A DNA stretch of 64,000 bases from DATBGZ01 sp036557785 (GCA_036557785.1 DATBGZ010000055.1:1-64000); one strand, 5' to 3'. Shown: positions 1 to 9,033, numbered from the stretch's first letter. The notes: a model not told the origin generated them from the sequence alone. Translations and numbers: made by a program.

Positions 1-56
1 GTAGCGATTACGTCCCGGTAGGGAGCGCGGTGCAGCCTCACGGTTGCACCGCGCTT
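1..56. repeat. 56-bp repeat, copy A
   Basis: This 56-bp stretch recurs at 1239-1294 with only two substitutions (positions 4 and 9). Both copies contain the same GC-rich hairpin and lie about 1.24 kb apart, flanking the LPXTG gene. The left copy probably marks the 3' end of a gene that lies mostly outside the window. Two copies of one terminator module around a single gene suggest that the gene arose by tandem duplication. Confidence 0.85.
24..56 (+). terminator. Hairpin terminator, copy A
   Basis: Perfect 11-bp stem AGCGCGGTGCA (24-34) with TGCACCGCGCT (45-55) and a 10-nt loop. Only a short T run follows, so this is an L-shaped, GC-rich terminator of the kind common in actinobacteria. It probably terminates the gene to the left of the window. 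Confidence 0.65.
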
Positions 57-399
57 GCTTCGTGGTTGAGCAGCTACCTCATTCAGACACGAGACCGGCT
101 TGGACCAGTCTGTCCACATTGGGAGCCAGAGGACGGGCCCGGCTGCCTCGGCCGCCCTGGGCCGGCCGGAGCGCCGACCGCCGGATCCACGATATGAGGC
201 CCCGCGCGTCGGCCGGGGGTGTGACACGGACCGCCGCTTCGGCGCTGTACTTGGTGCGCGATCCATGCCCGTGGACGGTCAGCGGTCGGCACTCGACCGG
301 ATGTCGAACGGGCGGCTCGCGCTGGTGCCGTGTGCCTGGTTCACGTTCAGAGGCGGCGGCGCGACCGGCTCCTGACTCGACGTTGGAGGAACCCTGCAT
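57..399. other. Gene-less leader of the LPXTG gene
   Basis: Several frames are open here, but only because of high GC, and none has a ribosome-binding site or a recognisable product. The stretch presumably carries the promoter and 5' UTR of the LPXTG gene. A strong ribosome-binding site (GGAGGA) sits about 10 nt before its ATG at 400. I see no convincing -35/-10 pair. Confidence 0.5.
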
Positions 400-1224
400 A
401 TGTCGTACCCCACCTATCCGGATGAAGCTCCGCCGACGGGATCTCACCGTCTTCGTCGTTACCGCGGCCTCGCGACGGTTGCCATCTCGGCGGGAGTGGT
501 CGCGGCCGCGTCGCTGGCGTTGATGACTGGGACGGCGATCGCCGACAACCCCCCCGACGCGACCACGTTGACGCCCACGCCGAGCGTCACGCCCGGCAAC
601 GTCAATTCGTGTGACGACTTGGGTCTGGCGACGCTGTTCGCTAAGGTCGATCACCCTTCGGGCACGCATGACTACGGCAATGGCAACTCGGTCGTGGTGG
701 CCGGCGACAAGCTGTCGTTGACCCTCACGATCGGCACGGGCTTCACCGTTGACGCCGTTGTTCTCAAGGGCGGTAGTGACACCAACGTCTACTACGGCCC
801 GTTCGTCGGTCCGGTCGTCCTGGTCGATCTGGCGCCCCCGATCAACGGTGGCGAACAAGATCCGACGATCAGCCACTACATCATCTGTGGCGGCGGGACT
901 CCGCCGCCGACCACCACGACGACGGAGCCGCCGACCACGGAGCCGCCGACGACCGAGCCGCCGACGACCGAGCCGCCGACGACCGAGCCGCCGACCACGG
1001 AGCCGCCGACGACCGAGCCGCCGACCACGGAGCCGCCGACCACGGAGCCGCCGAGGACGACGACCACGTTCATCAGTCCGAGCGGCAGCACGCTGCCGAG
1101 GACGGGCATGGATGTGAGCGGGTCCATGCTGGCCGGCATGGTGGCGTTGGGCTCTGGCCTGATCGCGTTCGGCGCGACGGTACTGCTGGTTCTGCGCCGG
1201 TGGCGGGACCGGACCGCGAGCTGA
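400..1224 (+). CDS. LPXTG cell-wall-anchored protein with TEPPT repeats
   Basis: This 274-residue surface protein is probably linked covalently to peptidoglycan by a sortase. A basic N-terminus and hydrophobic segment (about residues 25-48) end in a likely signal-peptidase site near TAIADN. A globular part of about 120 residues contains two cysteines (one near residue 68, one near 163). A Pro/Thr/Glu stalk follows, with about nine TEPPT units encoded by a 15-nt DNA repeat. The C-terminus is a standard sorting signal: LPRTG, a hydrophobic helix and the basic tail RRWRD. No sortase gene is in the window. The 56-bp repeats on both sides imply a tandem paralogue upstream. The fold and function of the globular part are unknown to me. 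It sits beside the pilus genes, but nothing shows it belongs to the pilus. Confidence 0.9.
   Translation: MSYPTYPDEAPPTGSHRLRRYRGLATVAISAGVVAAASLALMTGTAIADNPPDATTLTPTPSVTPGNVNSCDDLGLATLFAKVDHPSGTHDYGNGNSVVVAGDKLSLTLTIGTGFTVDAVVLKGGSDTNVYYGPFVGPVVLVDLAPPINGGEQDPTISHYIICGGGTPPPTTTTTEPPTTEPPTTEPPTTEPPTTEPPTTEPPTTEPPTTEPPTTEPPRTTTTFISPSGSTLPRTGMDVSGSMLAGMVALGSGLIAFGATVLLVLRRWRDRTAS
922..1052 (+). repeat. 15-bp minisatellite coding TEPPT stalk
   Basis: About nine consecutive 15-bp units alternate between CCGACGACCGAGCCG and CCGACCACGGAGCCG. They encode an extended, probably O-glycosylated or rigid stalk. Near-identical tandem units are prone to slippage, so the copy number probably differs between strains. 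Confidence 0.9.
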
Positions 1225-1238
1225 CGTAGCGAGCTGAC

Positions 1239-1294
1239 GTAACGACTACGTCCCGGTAGGGAGCGCGGTGCAGCCTCACGGTTGCACCGCGCTT
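1239..1294. repeat. 56-bp repeat, copy B, with terminator hairpin
   Basis: Second copy of the repeat at 1-56, 15 bp downstream of the LPXTG stop codon. Its hairpin arms are 1262-1272 and 1283-1293 (11 bp, perfect). It is the likely transcription terminator of the LPXTG gene. Confidence 0.85.
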
Positions 1295-1382
1295 CTGCGT
1301 GTCCGGCGGACCACGGAAAGCTCCAAGGTGGACGGACCCGGCTCCCACGCCTGTCGACCGACCGCGCCCGTAGGCTGCTGAG

Positions 1383-2171
1383 ATGACGGTGCTCGGCCTG
1401 GTGCTCGTCGGCCTGGTCGGCCTCGCGGTCGGCTCGTTCGTCACCGTCGTGGTGCACCGGTTGCCGCGCGGCGAGTCGCTGGCCCGGCCTCCGTCGCGGT
1501 GCCCCTCCTGCGGCACGCCGATCCGGCCATGGCACAACGTCCCGGTCCTCGGGTGGCTCGCGCTGCGGGGCCGCTGTGCTGCGTGCGGGGCACGGATCAG
1601 CGTCCAGTACCCGCTCGTCGAGCTCGGTACCGGGATCCTCTTCGTCGTCCTGGCGCTGCGATTGGCGAGCCTGGACCAACTGGCGGCTCTGCCGGCCTTC
1701 GCGTACTTCGCGGCGATTGGGATGGCGTTGACGCTCATCGATCTAGTTCACAAGCGCCTGCCCAACGCGATCGTGCTGCCGTCCTACCCGGTGCTCGCCG
1801 TGCTGCTCGCGGGCGCGGCGTGGTGGCAGGGGGACTGGTGGGCGTTCGTACGGTCGGTGGTGGGCGGGCTCGCTCTCTACGCCTTCTTCTTCGCGGTCGT
1901 GCTCATCCACCCCGCCGGCATGGGCTTCGGCGACGTCAAGCTCGCCGGGTTGGTCGGCGGCGTGCTCACCTACCTGTCCTGGTCGACCCTCATCGTCGGG
2001 GCGTTCGCCGGGTTTCTGCTCGGCTCGCTCGCCGGCCTCGTCCTGATCGCGACGGGCAGGGGCGGCGGCAAGACGGCCATGCCCTTCGGCCCGTTCATGG
2101 TGGCCGGCGCGCTGCTCGCCGTCTTTGTGGCCGGACCCGTTGCCGAGTGGTACGGCGGCCTGCTCGCTTGA
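1383..2171 (+). CDS. pilD: Prepilin peptidase / N-methyltransferase (A24 family)
   Basis: Membrane aspartic protease that cuts the leader of type IV prepilins after glycine and methylates the new N-terminal residue. The 262 residues begin with a membrane segment and a cytoplasmic zinc-binding domain with two CxxC pairs (C40/C43 and C65/C68), the form associated with the methyltransferase activity. Several more membrane helices follow. The catalytic aspartates are D120 (in LIDLVHKRLP) and D184 in the GxGD motif (GFGDVK). It converges on the pilus operon, with only 16 bp between the two stop codons. Its likely substrates are the pilin (9034-9423) and the two minor prepilins with leaders (4469-4954 and 3810-4481). 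Confidence 0.95.
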   Translation: MTVLGLVLVGLVGLAVGSFVTVVVHRLPRGESLARPPSRCPSCGTPIRPWHNVPVLGWLALRGRCAACGARISVQYPLVELGTGILFVVLALRLASLDQLAALPAFAYFAAIGMALTLIDLVHKRLPNAIVLPSYPVLAVLLAGAAWWQGDWWAFVRSVVGGLALYAFFFAVVLIHPAGMGFGDVKLAGLVGGVLTYLSWSTLIVGAFAGFLLGSLAGLVLIATGRGGGKTAMPFGPFMVAGALLAVFVAGPVAEWYGGLLA

Positions 2172-2187
2172 CCGTCCCGTGTGGACC

Positions 2188-3813
2188 TCAGCGCTCGTCG
2201 CTCCACGAGTAGACCACGACGTCCCGGTCGTCCCCCGTGAAACCGACCCTCGCCCTCAGCCGCAGGGCCCCACCGGCGCCACAGCCCGAGGCTCCCGGGC
2301 ACACGTAGATGGTCAGGTAGACCACCGTGCGTTCCTGTCCAGGGGCCGCGTGCGGCCCGGAGGAGAGCGGGTCGGGAAGGTTCGAGTTCGCCGGGGCGAA
2401 GAGGCTGACCCGCCGCGCGCGGATCCCGCCGATGAAGAACTGCGGGTAGGTCTGGTCGTGCAGGTTCAGGTCGAACCACGCGTCCGGCTGGTAGTTCAGG
2501 CCGTAGATATAGAAGCCGTGGTCGCCACTCTGGCTGGTCTGGATCACGGGACAGGACGGGCTCGTGACGCAGCCGTTCTGCGCGTGGACGAGGGTGGTGC
2601 CGCCAACCACGACGTTATCGTGCAGGCCCCAGGTGACGATCGACGGCACCGTGTCCGAGACCGACTTCGGGCCGCAGATCGCCAGCTTCGCGTCACCCGT
2701 GATCGTCCACTGTGCTTGGTTGCCGAAGACGAAGAGCACGCCGGTGTTGCCGTTCGCCGCTGGCGTGAAGGGGCTCGGGCAGGCGGTCTCGAGGTCGGCG
2801 GCCGCAGGCGCGCTGGTGGGTCGGTTCTCCGTGCCCGCCACCGTGGTGGCGAACGAGGTGTTCCAGACACCGGTGAAGTCGAACCAGTAGCTGCCCGGCG
2901 CGAAGTCGAAGAGGGTGATGGCTGGACTGTTGCCGGTGCCGTTGTCGCCGCACTTCGCCGGCTTGCCGCCCTTCGTCGCCAGCATGCCGTTGAGGGCGTT
3001 GAGCGCCGCGGCCGGGTAGACCCCGGGGTTGAACCGCAGGATCGAGGCACAGGCCGTCGGCCAGGTCACGTTCGGCTGCCCAACCGACGTCGGCAGCGAG
3101 GCCGGCAAGGAGTAGGTGTCGTAGACCGGTACCTGCTGACAACCTGGGTAGGTCGCGGGGTTGATGGGCGGGTCGATCGCCGGATTCGGCGTGGTGCGGC
3201 CGACCCAGATGCCGGTCGAGCTGCCCTGGACCTGGCAGCCGCCCGTCGGCGGCGTCCCGACCCCTTTACTGCTCAGGTTGCCCGTGATGACCAGCTCCTC
3301 GTTCTTGGCTACGAGCGTCGTCATGGACCCGACATCGCCGGCGATGCCGACGCGAGCATGTCCGTTCGCCTGCATGTTGATCCCGTCGGCGGCAGCCGTG
3401 CCCAGCGTCAGCACGGCATAACCGCCACCCGTGGGGCTCGGGCTGAAGCTCGTCTGGGAGTCCCAGGTGCACTCAACCCTGGTGGAGTAGGCCTCGCCGG
3501 AGTCGGTGTGGTAGAAGCCCGAGAGCACCCGTTGCCCGGTGCCGTCGTCGAAGCACGGGTCGCCTCCACCCGAGAAGCCGCTGGCGCGCAGCTGCTCGAT
3601 GACCACCTTCGCCGCGCCATCGGCGGCCGCCACCTGCTCGGCCTGCTGGCGCAGCGCGGTCGTGGCCCGCAGGTTGGTGTCGGCGAGGCCGATCACGGCG
3701 GCGATGACGACCGCGACGACCGTGATGAAGAGCAGCGCGAAGATCAGCGAGGCGCCCCGGTCGGTACCCCCCACCGGCACTCGCCGCCATCGGCGCGTCG
3801 CGAGCGGCGTCAT
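2188..3813 (-). CDS. PilX-like pilus-associated exported protein
   Basis: This 541-residue protein has a basic N-terminus and one strongly hydrophobic helix at about residues 20-45 (GASLIFALLFITVV), like PilX/GspK-type components that follow minor pilins. A long Ser/Thr/Pro/Gly-rich extracellular domain with many cysteines follows, but I recognise no known domain in it. The canonical G/FTLxE prepilin cleavage site is degenerate (RGASLIFALLF). The start is set at 3813 because that ATG overlaps the upstream stop codon (ATGA), which indicates translational coupling. The open frame runs further upstream but without support. It is the last gene of the pilus operon. Confidence 0.75.
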   Translation of the reverse strand: MTPLATRRWRRVPVGGTDRGASLIFALLFITVVAVVIAAVIGLADTNLRATTALRQQAEQVAAADGAAKVVIEQLRASGFSGGGDPCFDDGTGQRVLSGFYHTDSGEAYSTRVECTWDSQTSFSPSPTGGGYAVLTLGTAAADGINMQANGHARVGIAGDVGSMTTLVAKNEELVITGNLSSKGVGTPPTGGCQVQGSSTGIWVGRTTPNPAIDPPINPATYPGCQQVPVYDTYSLPASLPTSVGQPNVTWPTACASILRFNPGVYPAAALNALNGMLATKGGKPAKCGDNGTGNSPAITLFDFAPGSYWFDFTGVWNTSFATTVAGTENRPTSAPAAADLETACPSPFTPAANGNTGVLFVFGNQAQWTITGDAKLAICGPKSVSDTVPSIVTWGLHDNVVVGGTTLVHAQNGCVTSPSCPVIQTSQSGDHGFYIYGLNYQPDAWFDLNLHDQTYPQFFIGGIRARRVSLFAPANSNLPDPLSSGPHAAPGQERTVVYLTIYVCPGASGCGAGGALRLRARVGFTGDDRDVVVYSWSDER

Positions 3814-4481
3814 GTCTGCCTCCGTTGTCCGACGAGAGTGAAGCGGTACGGGTTCTTGCTCGCCGGCGCCTGCAGAGTGAGCGTGAGCTTCACGGTGGCC
3901 GGCAGTGCGGGAGCGCAGTTCGTGATCGCCGTGCCTGAGCTGTCCTCGCACGCGACCGCGGGCGCAGTCGTCAGGTCGTGCACGATGACGATGTCCGCGG
4001 TCCCGGCGACGCCGTCCGTGCAGGCGATCCGGTGCAGCTCCCAGCGGGCTGGGCTGCTGCCCACCTGCTTCGTGCGATAGGAGACCGTACGGACCCGTGT
4101 TCCGCCGGTGGGCGGGACCGGCTCGTCGCCGGCGAACCGCACCACGAGCTGGGTGGTCGGGTCCTCTCCCGGGCAGGCGGCCAGACCCTGGGGTGCCGAG
4201 CCGAGCTCGATCGAGGGCTTGAACGTCATGTACGGGTTGTCGGCGTCGACCGAGTCGCTCCAGTCACGCGCACCCATGCTCTGCACGTCCTGGGTGAAGT
4301 AGGCCGCGGCGATCTGGGCGTCGTGGGACTCGGCCAAGCGGTCCGTCGTGGCCTCGGTGTTGCGGAGGTAAAGGATCATGGCGGTGGTGAGCGGGCCGAT
4401 GATCACGCCCAGGATCACGACGACGATGAGCACCTCGATGAGCGTGACGCCCGCGTCACCGCGCCGCCTCACGCTGCGCAT
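3810..4481 (-). CDS. Minor prepilin, PilW-like
   Basis: A 223-residue protein with a class III prepilin leader: a short basic leader, then G|VTLIEVLIVVVILG with the conserved Glu at position +5 after cleavage, and a long hydrophobic helix. The C-terminal region is large and probably beta-rich. It resembles PilW/PilJ minor pilins, which prime pilus assembly. Its start overlaps the end of the preceding minor pilin gene by 13 nt, and its stop overlaps the next gene by 4 nt, so the three genes are translationally coupled. The assignment to PilW rather than another minor pilin rests on order and size only. Confidence 0.85.
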   Translation of the reverse strand: MRSVRRRGDAGVTLIEVLIVVVILGVIIGPLTTAMILYLRNTEATTDRLAESHDAQIAAAYFTQDVQSMGARDWSDSVDADNPYMTFKPSIELGSAPQGLAACPGEDPTTQLVVRFAGDEPVPPTGGTRVRTVSYRTKQVGSSPARWELHRIACTDGVAGTADIVIVHDLTTAPAVACEDSSGTAITNCAPALPATVKLTLTLQAPASKNPYRFTLVGQRRQT

Positions 4482-4954
4482 GGGTCGTCCACCGCCCGGC
4501 AGGGGTTACGGATCACCACGACGAGGCTCTCCGAGACAAGGTTGTCCGGGCTGTCGACCCGGAGGGTCAGCTGCTGGACGCCGTGGTCCGCGCCGGAAGT
4601 CATACAGTCGGCCGATACCTCGACGAAGTCCGTCCCGCTCCACACCTTTACATCCAGGACGTGCGGGGTGTAGCCGGCGGGGCCGGAGTAGGCGGCGTTC
4701 GACTGGTAGTACCCGGCGTCCGCGCACGGCTTGTAGCCGGTCGGTGTGGCCGACACCAGTCGCTCGAGATCCTCGGCATAGGCCCGTACGGCGGCGCCAG
4801 CGGTGGCGTGCTTGCGATGCAGGTCGCTGACCCGGATCGCGACCATCAGGGCCCCGATGACGGCGACCACGGCCGTGCCGAGGATCACCACCGTCACCAG
4901 CAGCTCGATCAGCGTCTCTCCGCGCTCGCGCTCCACAGTGGACGAGCGACGCAT
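4469..4954 (-). CDS. Minor prepilin, PilV/PilI-like
   Basis: A 161-residue protein with a prepilin leader. After a basic stretch (SSTVERERG) comes G|ETLIELLVTVVILG with Glu at +5 and a hydrophobic helix, then a small globular domain with two cysteines. It lies directly downstream of pilC (1 bp between genes). It is probably a low-abundance pilin that forms the pilus tip or priming complex with its two downstream neighbours. The start region (4932-4942) contains one of the over-represented TCCACTGTGGA motifs described under findings. Confidence 0.85.
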   Translation of the reverse strand: MRRSSTVERERGETLIELLVTVVILGTAVVAVIGALMVAIRVSDLHRKHATAGAAVRAYAEDLERLVSATPTGYKPCADAGYYQSNAAYSGPAGYTPHVLDVKVWSGTDFVEVSADCMTSGADHGVQQLTLRVDSPDNLVSESLVVVIRNPCRAVDDPCAA

Positions 4955-4955
4955 G

Positions 4956-6068
4956 TCAGATGTCCACTTGGTTGAAGATGCCGTACATGGCCGAGACCAG
5001 GGCGACGGCCACGAAGCCGACGATGAGGCCCATGAAGACGATCACGGCCGGCTCGAAGATCGCGGTCAGCCGCTTCAGGCGATGGTCGAGCTCACCCTCG
5101 TAGTAGCGGGCGGTCACTTCGAGCTGCGCGTCGAGCGTGCCGGTCTCCTCGCCGACCCGGATCATCCGCGCCGCCGTATTGGGGAACAGACCCACCGCGC
5201 TCAGCGGCCGCGCGAGCCCCTCACCCCGCATCATCTGGTCACCGACGCTCGAGAGTTGGCGCATGAAGACCCGGTTCCGCAGCGACTCCGTGGCCACGCG
5301 CAGCGCGTTGGGCAGCACGACGCCCGCCGCGGCCATCGAGGCGAGCACGCGGCAGAACCGCTCGACCAGCGCGATTCTGACGGTCTCGCCGACCATGGGC
5401 AGGCGGAGCACCAGCGCGTCGCGGGCGTATTTACCGGTGGCGGTCTGCATGGTCACCGCATAGATCAGCACCACCGCGATCAGGCCGCCGGCCACCGCCC
5501 ACCACCACTCGGTCAGGAAGTCGGTGACCGCGAGCAGCATCCGGGTCGGCAGCGGCAACGTCGCGTTCAGGCTGGAGAAGAAGACCTTGAACCGCGGCAG
5601 CACGAACGCGGCGAGGACCACCACGGTGACCACCGACATGGCTCCGATCACGGCCGGGTAGGCGAGTGCTGAAGTGATCTTCCGGCGTGCCTCCAGGTCG
5701 CGCTCGAGGTAACGCGCGAGTTGGTCGAGCACCACGTCGAGGCGCCCGGTCAGCTCGGCCGAGCGCAGGATGCCGCGGTAGTACTCGGGGAAGATCTTCG
5801 GATGGCGGTCCAGGCAGTCGGTCAGCGTCTCGCCGCGACGCAGGCCGTCCTCGGTCTGCGCGAGCGCCTTGCGCAGAGCCGAGCTCTTCGCCTCTTCGCC
5901 CAGGATGCGCACGGCCTCGATGAGCGGCAGTCCCGCATGGACGAAGGCGGCGAGCTGACGGGACAGGTGCATCAGCTCGTCGCGCTTGACCTTTGAGGGG
6001 AATATCTCCATTTGCAGAAAGCTCTGCTTCTTCGGTGGCGCGGCGACGGCCGCGGTCGGGTGCGCCAT
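4956..6068 (-). CDS. pilC: Type IV pilus inner-membrane platform protein PilC
   Basis: A 370-residue polytopic membrane protein of the type II secretion/type IV pilus F family. It shows two copies of the F domain (about residues 35-160 and 235-360), each followed by hydrophobic segments. Conserved signatures include LAAFVHAGLPL near the start and the C-terminal FEPAVIVFMGLIVGFVAVAL. PilC anchors the extension ATPase PilB and the retraction ATPase PilT and passes pilin subunits into the growing fibre. The gene sits 1 bp after pilB and 1 bp before the minor pilin genes, so it is co-transcribed with them. Confidence 0.93.
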   Translation of the reverse strand: MAHPTAAVAAPPKKQSFLQMEIFPSKVKRDELMHLSRQLAAFVHAGLPLIEAVRILGEEAKSSALRKALAQTEDGLRRGETLTDCLDRHPKIFPEYYRGILRSAELTGRLDVVLDQLARYLERDLEARRKITSALAYPAVIGAMSVVTVVVLAAFVLPRFKVFFSSLNATLPLPTRMLLAVTDFLTEWWWAVAGGLIAVVLIYAVTMQTATGKYARDALVLRLPMVGETVRIALVERFCRVLASMAAAGVVLPNALRVATESLRNRVFMRQLSSVGDQMMRGEGLARPLSAVGLFPNTAARMIRVGEETGTLDAQLEVTARYYEGELDHRLKRLTAIFEPAVIVFMGLIVGFVAVALVSAMYGIFNQVDI

Positions 6069-6069
6069 C

Positions 6070-7848
6070 TCAACTCCCCACTACATAGATGGAACGCAGT
6101 ACCTCGTTCAGCGTGGTCACCCCGGACTCAACGAGCCGGGCGGCCTCCTCCTGCAGCGTGCGCATGCCCTCGGCGCGAGCGGTCGAGAGGATCTCGTCGT
6201 GCGAGCCACGAGTCACGATGAACTCGCGGATGCGGTCCGAGACCGGCATGAGCTCGTAGACGCCGATGCGATCGAGGAAGCCGGTCTGGGCGCAGAAGTT
6301 GCACCCCCGCCCGCGGATGAAGCCGCCGTCCGGCCGCATGCCGTTGATCGAGCGCAGCAGCGCGAGCTCCTCGGGCGAGGGCTGATACGTCTCCCGGCAG
6401 TGCTCGCAGATGCGGCGCACCAGCCGCTGCGACATCACCGCGGTCACCGACGAGGCGACGAGAAAACCTTCGATGCCCATGTCCATGAGGCGGTGCAGCG
6501 CCGCGGCGGTATCGGTGGCGTGCAGCGAGGAGAGCACGAAGTGTCCGGTGAGCGCGGCCTGGACGGCGATCCGGGCGGTCTCCGCATCGCGGATCTCGCC
6601 GACCAGGATCACGTCGGGATCCTGGCGCAGGATCGACCGCAGGCCGCCCGCGAACGTGATGCCCGCCTGCTCGTTGATCTGGATCTGGTTCGTTGACGGG
6701 ATCCGGTACTCGACCGGATCCTCGATCGTCATGACGTTCTTCTCGGGGCTGTTGATCTGGCCGAGCGATCCGTACAGCGTCGTGGTCTTGCCGCTACCCG
6801 TGGGGCCGGCGCAGATCACCATGCCGTACGGCGCGCGCAGCACGTTCGCGTAGGCCTGCACCATCAACGGCGGCATGCCGAGCTGAGCGAGGGTGAACAA
6901 CTGCCGGCTCTTGTCCAGCAGGCGCAGGACGACCTTCTCGCCCTCGACGACCGCGGTCGTGGAGACTCGGATGTCGACGGCGCGCCCCTCGATCTCCAGG
7001 CTGATCTGACCGTCCTGTGCGCGTCGACGTTCCACGATGTTCAAGCCAGCCATGATCTTGATTCGGCTGGCGACGACCGGACCCATCGACACGGGAAGGT
7101 CGAGCGCGTCGTGCAGGGCGCCGTCGATGCGGAACCGGACCAGGACCCGTTCGGGGTGCGGTTCGATGTGGACATCCGAGGCTCGGTCCCGCAGTGCCTG
7201 CGTGATGATGAGCTGCACCACGCGCACGACCGGTGCGTCCTCGGCGGTCACCTCTGCCTGCGAGACCTCGCGTCGTACCGCGTGCTGCGACTCGAAGGCC
7301 TGGACCTGCGAACCGATGCCCGACAGTGCCCGGTAGCTGTTGCCGATCGCTCGCAGGATGTCCGATCGAGCGGCGACCCGCAGCCGTACCGGCCGGTTGA
7401 TCACGTCACGCAGCGCGGCGGCGAGCTCGGGCAGGGGAATGGCCACCGCGACCTCGACCGCCTCGGGCCGGGCGGAGAGCGGGATGGCGAGCAGATCCCG
7501 GGCCAGGGCCTCATCGAGCAGCGCGGTGGCATGGGGTTGGGGGCTCACCTCGCGGAGGTCGACGAGGTCCAGTCCACGTTGGCGCGCGACGACGGCCGCC
7601 AGGGTGCGCTCGTCCAGCACTCCGGCCTCGACGAGCAGCTCGCCGACGAAGCGCGGTACGCCGTTCTGGGCGGTCCGCAGGGCGCTCGCGACCTGGTCCG
7701 GTGTGGCCAGCCGCTCGGCGACGAGCTGCTCACCGAGGCGAGCACCGTCCGGATGGATCGCGAGGTCGGTGGGGCGACGCGGCTGGAGCCGAAATCCAGG
7801 CTCGGCCGGGGTGGTCGCGCTGCCGCGGTTGCGGCTGCTGAGCTTCAT
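6070..7848 (-). CDS. pilB: Type IV pilus extension ATPase PilB
   Basis: A 592-residue cytoplasmic GspE/PilB-type hexameric ATPase that powers pilus polymerisation. It has an N-terminal MshEN/T2SSE_N region (about residues 30-160), then the ATPase core with Walker A GPTGSGKTTT (348-357), an Asp box and Walker B, and the catalytic DPVEY loop. A zinc-binding tetracysteine (CEHC...CNFC) between the Walker B region and the C-terminus is typical of PilB/GspE and absent from PilT. It overlaps pilT by 4 nt (ATGA). Confidence 0.95.
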   Translation of the reverse strand: MKLSSRNRGSATTPAEPGFRLQPRRPTDLAIHPDGARLGEQLVAERLATPDQVASALRTAQNGVPRFVGELLVEAGVLDERTLAAVVARQRGLDLVDLREVSPQPHATALLDEALARDLLAIPLSARPEAVEVAVAIPLPELAAALRDVINRPVRLRVAARSDILRAIGNSYRALSGIGSQVQAFESQHAVRREVSQAEVTAEDAPVVRVVQLIITQALRDRASDVHIEPHPERVLVRFRIDGALHDALDLPVSMGPVVASRIKIMAGLNIVERRRAQDGQISLEIEGRAVDIRVSTTAVVEGEKVVLRLLDKSRQLFTLAQLGMPPLMVQAYANVLRAPYGMVICAGPTGSGKTTTLYGSLGQINSPEKNVMTIEDPVEYRIPSTNQIQINEQAGITFAGGLRSILRQDPDVILVGEIRDAETARIAVQAALTGHFVLSSLHATDTAAALHRLMDMGIEGFLVASSVTAVMSQRLVRRICEHCRETYQPSPEELALLRSINGMRPDGGFIRGRGCNFCAQTGFLDRIGVYELMPVSDRIREFIVTRGSHDEILSTARAEGMRTLQEEAARLVESGVTTLNEVLRSIYVVGS

Positions 7849-8936
7849 GCCGGGACCCTCGCCGGCGCCCGGGCCTCAATGTCGCGCGGGTAGAGGCTGC
7901 GCGCCACCGCGTCCTCGTACGTCACCGTGCCGGCCGAGACCAGCGCGGTGAGCGAATGCTCCAGGGTGCACATGCCTTCGCGCTGGTTGGTGACCACCGT
8001 GTTGCGGAGCTGGTGGGTCTTGCCCTCCTTGATGAGGTTGCGTACCGCGGTGTTCGCCACCATCACCTCGAACGCGGCGACCAGGCCGCCGCCGATGCGG
8101 GGCAGCAGGCGCTGGTAGACGATGCCGGTCAGCGACGCGGCGAGCTGGGTGCGCACCTGGGCCTGCTGCTCGGCTGGGAAGACGTCGATGACGCGGGCCA
8201 GTGCCTGGGCGGTGTCGTTGGTGTGCAGGGACGCGAAGACCAGGTGTCCGGTCTCCGCGATGGAGAGCGCGAACTGGATGGATTCCAGGTCACGCATCTC
8301 GCCGACCAGCAGCACGTCGGGATCCTCGCGCAGGGAGGAGCGCAACGCATCGGGGAATGAGGCAGTGTCGATGCCGACCTCGCGCTGGCTGACGACGGCG
8401 CGCCGGTGCTCGTGCACGTACTCGATCGGGTCCTCGATCGTGATGATGTGGCACGCTCGGTCGGCGTTGATCTGGTCGATCATGGCGGCGAGCGTGGTGG
8501 ACTTCCCCGATCCGGTCGGGCCGGTCACCAGCACGAGGCCCTGGTGCAGCACGGCGAACCCGCGTACCACGCTCGGTAGGCCAAGCTCGGCCATCGTAGG
8601 GATCCGGCGGGGGACGATCCGCAACGCGACGGCGGTATAGCCGCGCTGGCTGAACGCGTTGCCACGCACCCGGGCCTGGTCACGCCAGGTGAAGGAGAAG
8701 TCATGCTCGGTGCGTAGGTCGAGCGAGGCCGCCCGGTCCTCGCTGATCATCTCGGCGAGCAGGGTGTCCGTGGCGCGGAACCCGAGCGGGGTGTATCCGG
8801 GCACGGGCACCAGGCCGCCGTGGACGCGCATCTGGGGTGCCAGCCCGACCGTGAGCAGCAGGTCCGTGCCTCCCGCCCGCCAGACCGCGTCGATGAGCCC
8901 GTCCATCTCCGGGCCGAGCACCGGCCGCTCACTCAT
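7845..8936 (-). CDS. pilT: Pilus retraction ATPase PilT
   Basis: A 363-residue PilT-family ATPase. Walker A GPTGSGKST is at residues 139-147, followed by DPIEYVH, the Walker B region GEMRD and the His box SLHTNDTAQ. It lacks the PilB tetracysteine and the long N-terminal domain. I place the start at the ATG at 8936, which is preceded by GAAAGG, rather than at the upstream in-frame ATG at 9026. PilT depolymerises pili, so its presence implies dynamic pili capable of twitching, surface sensing or DNA uptake rather than static fibres. It is second in the operon after the pilin. Confidence 0.93.
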   Translation of the reverse strand: MSERPVLGPEMDGLIDAVWRAGGTDLLLTVGLAPQMRVHGGLVPVPGYTPLGFRATDTLLAEMISEDRAASLDLRTEHDFSFTWRDQARVRGNAFSQRGYTAVALRIVPRRIPTMAELGLPSVVRGFAVLHQGLVLVTGPTGSGKSTTLAAMIDQINADRACHIITIEDPIEYVHEHRRAVVSQREVGIDTASFPDALRSSLREDPDVLLVGEMRDLESIQFALSIAETGHLVFASLHTNDTAQALARVIDVFPAEQQAQVRTQLAASLTGIVYQRLLPRIGGGLVAAFEVMVANTAVRNLIKEGKTHQLRNTVVTNQREGMCTLEHSLTALVSAGTVTYEDAVARSLYPRDIEARAPARVPA

Positions 8937-9033
8937 GCCGTGCCTTTCGGTTGTGCTGTTCGTTCGTCTGCTCAACGCCGCGTATGGGAGGGCCGCCCCG
9001 CGCGGCCCTCCCATACCCGGTGCCACTATGGCG

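Noticed and set aside
922..1052. The 15-bp repeats considered as a CRISPR array
   Set aside because: Units are contiguous with no spacers and keep an open frame for a wall-stalk repeat.
876..1679. Minus-strand frame with GGSVV repeats at the LPXTG gene
   Set aside because: The repeat is simply the complement of the TEPPT-coding minisatellite.
2125..4080. A 651-codon open frame on the plus strand opposite the pilus minor genes
   Set aside because: It is a shadow of real minus-strand genes that have prepilin signatures and 4-nt overlaps.
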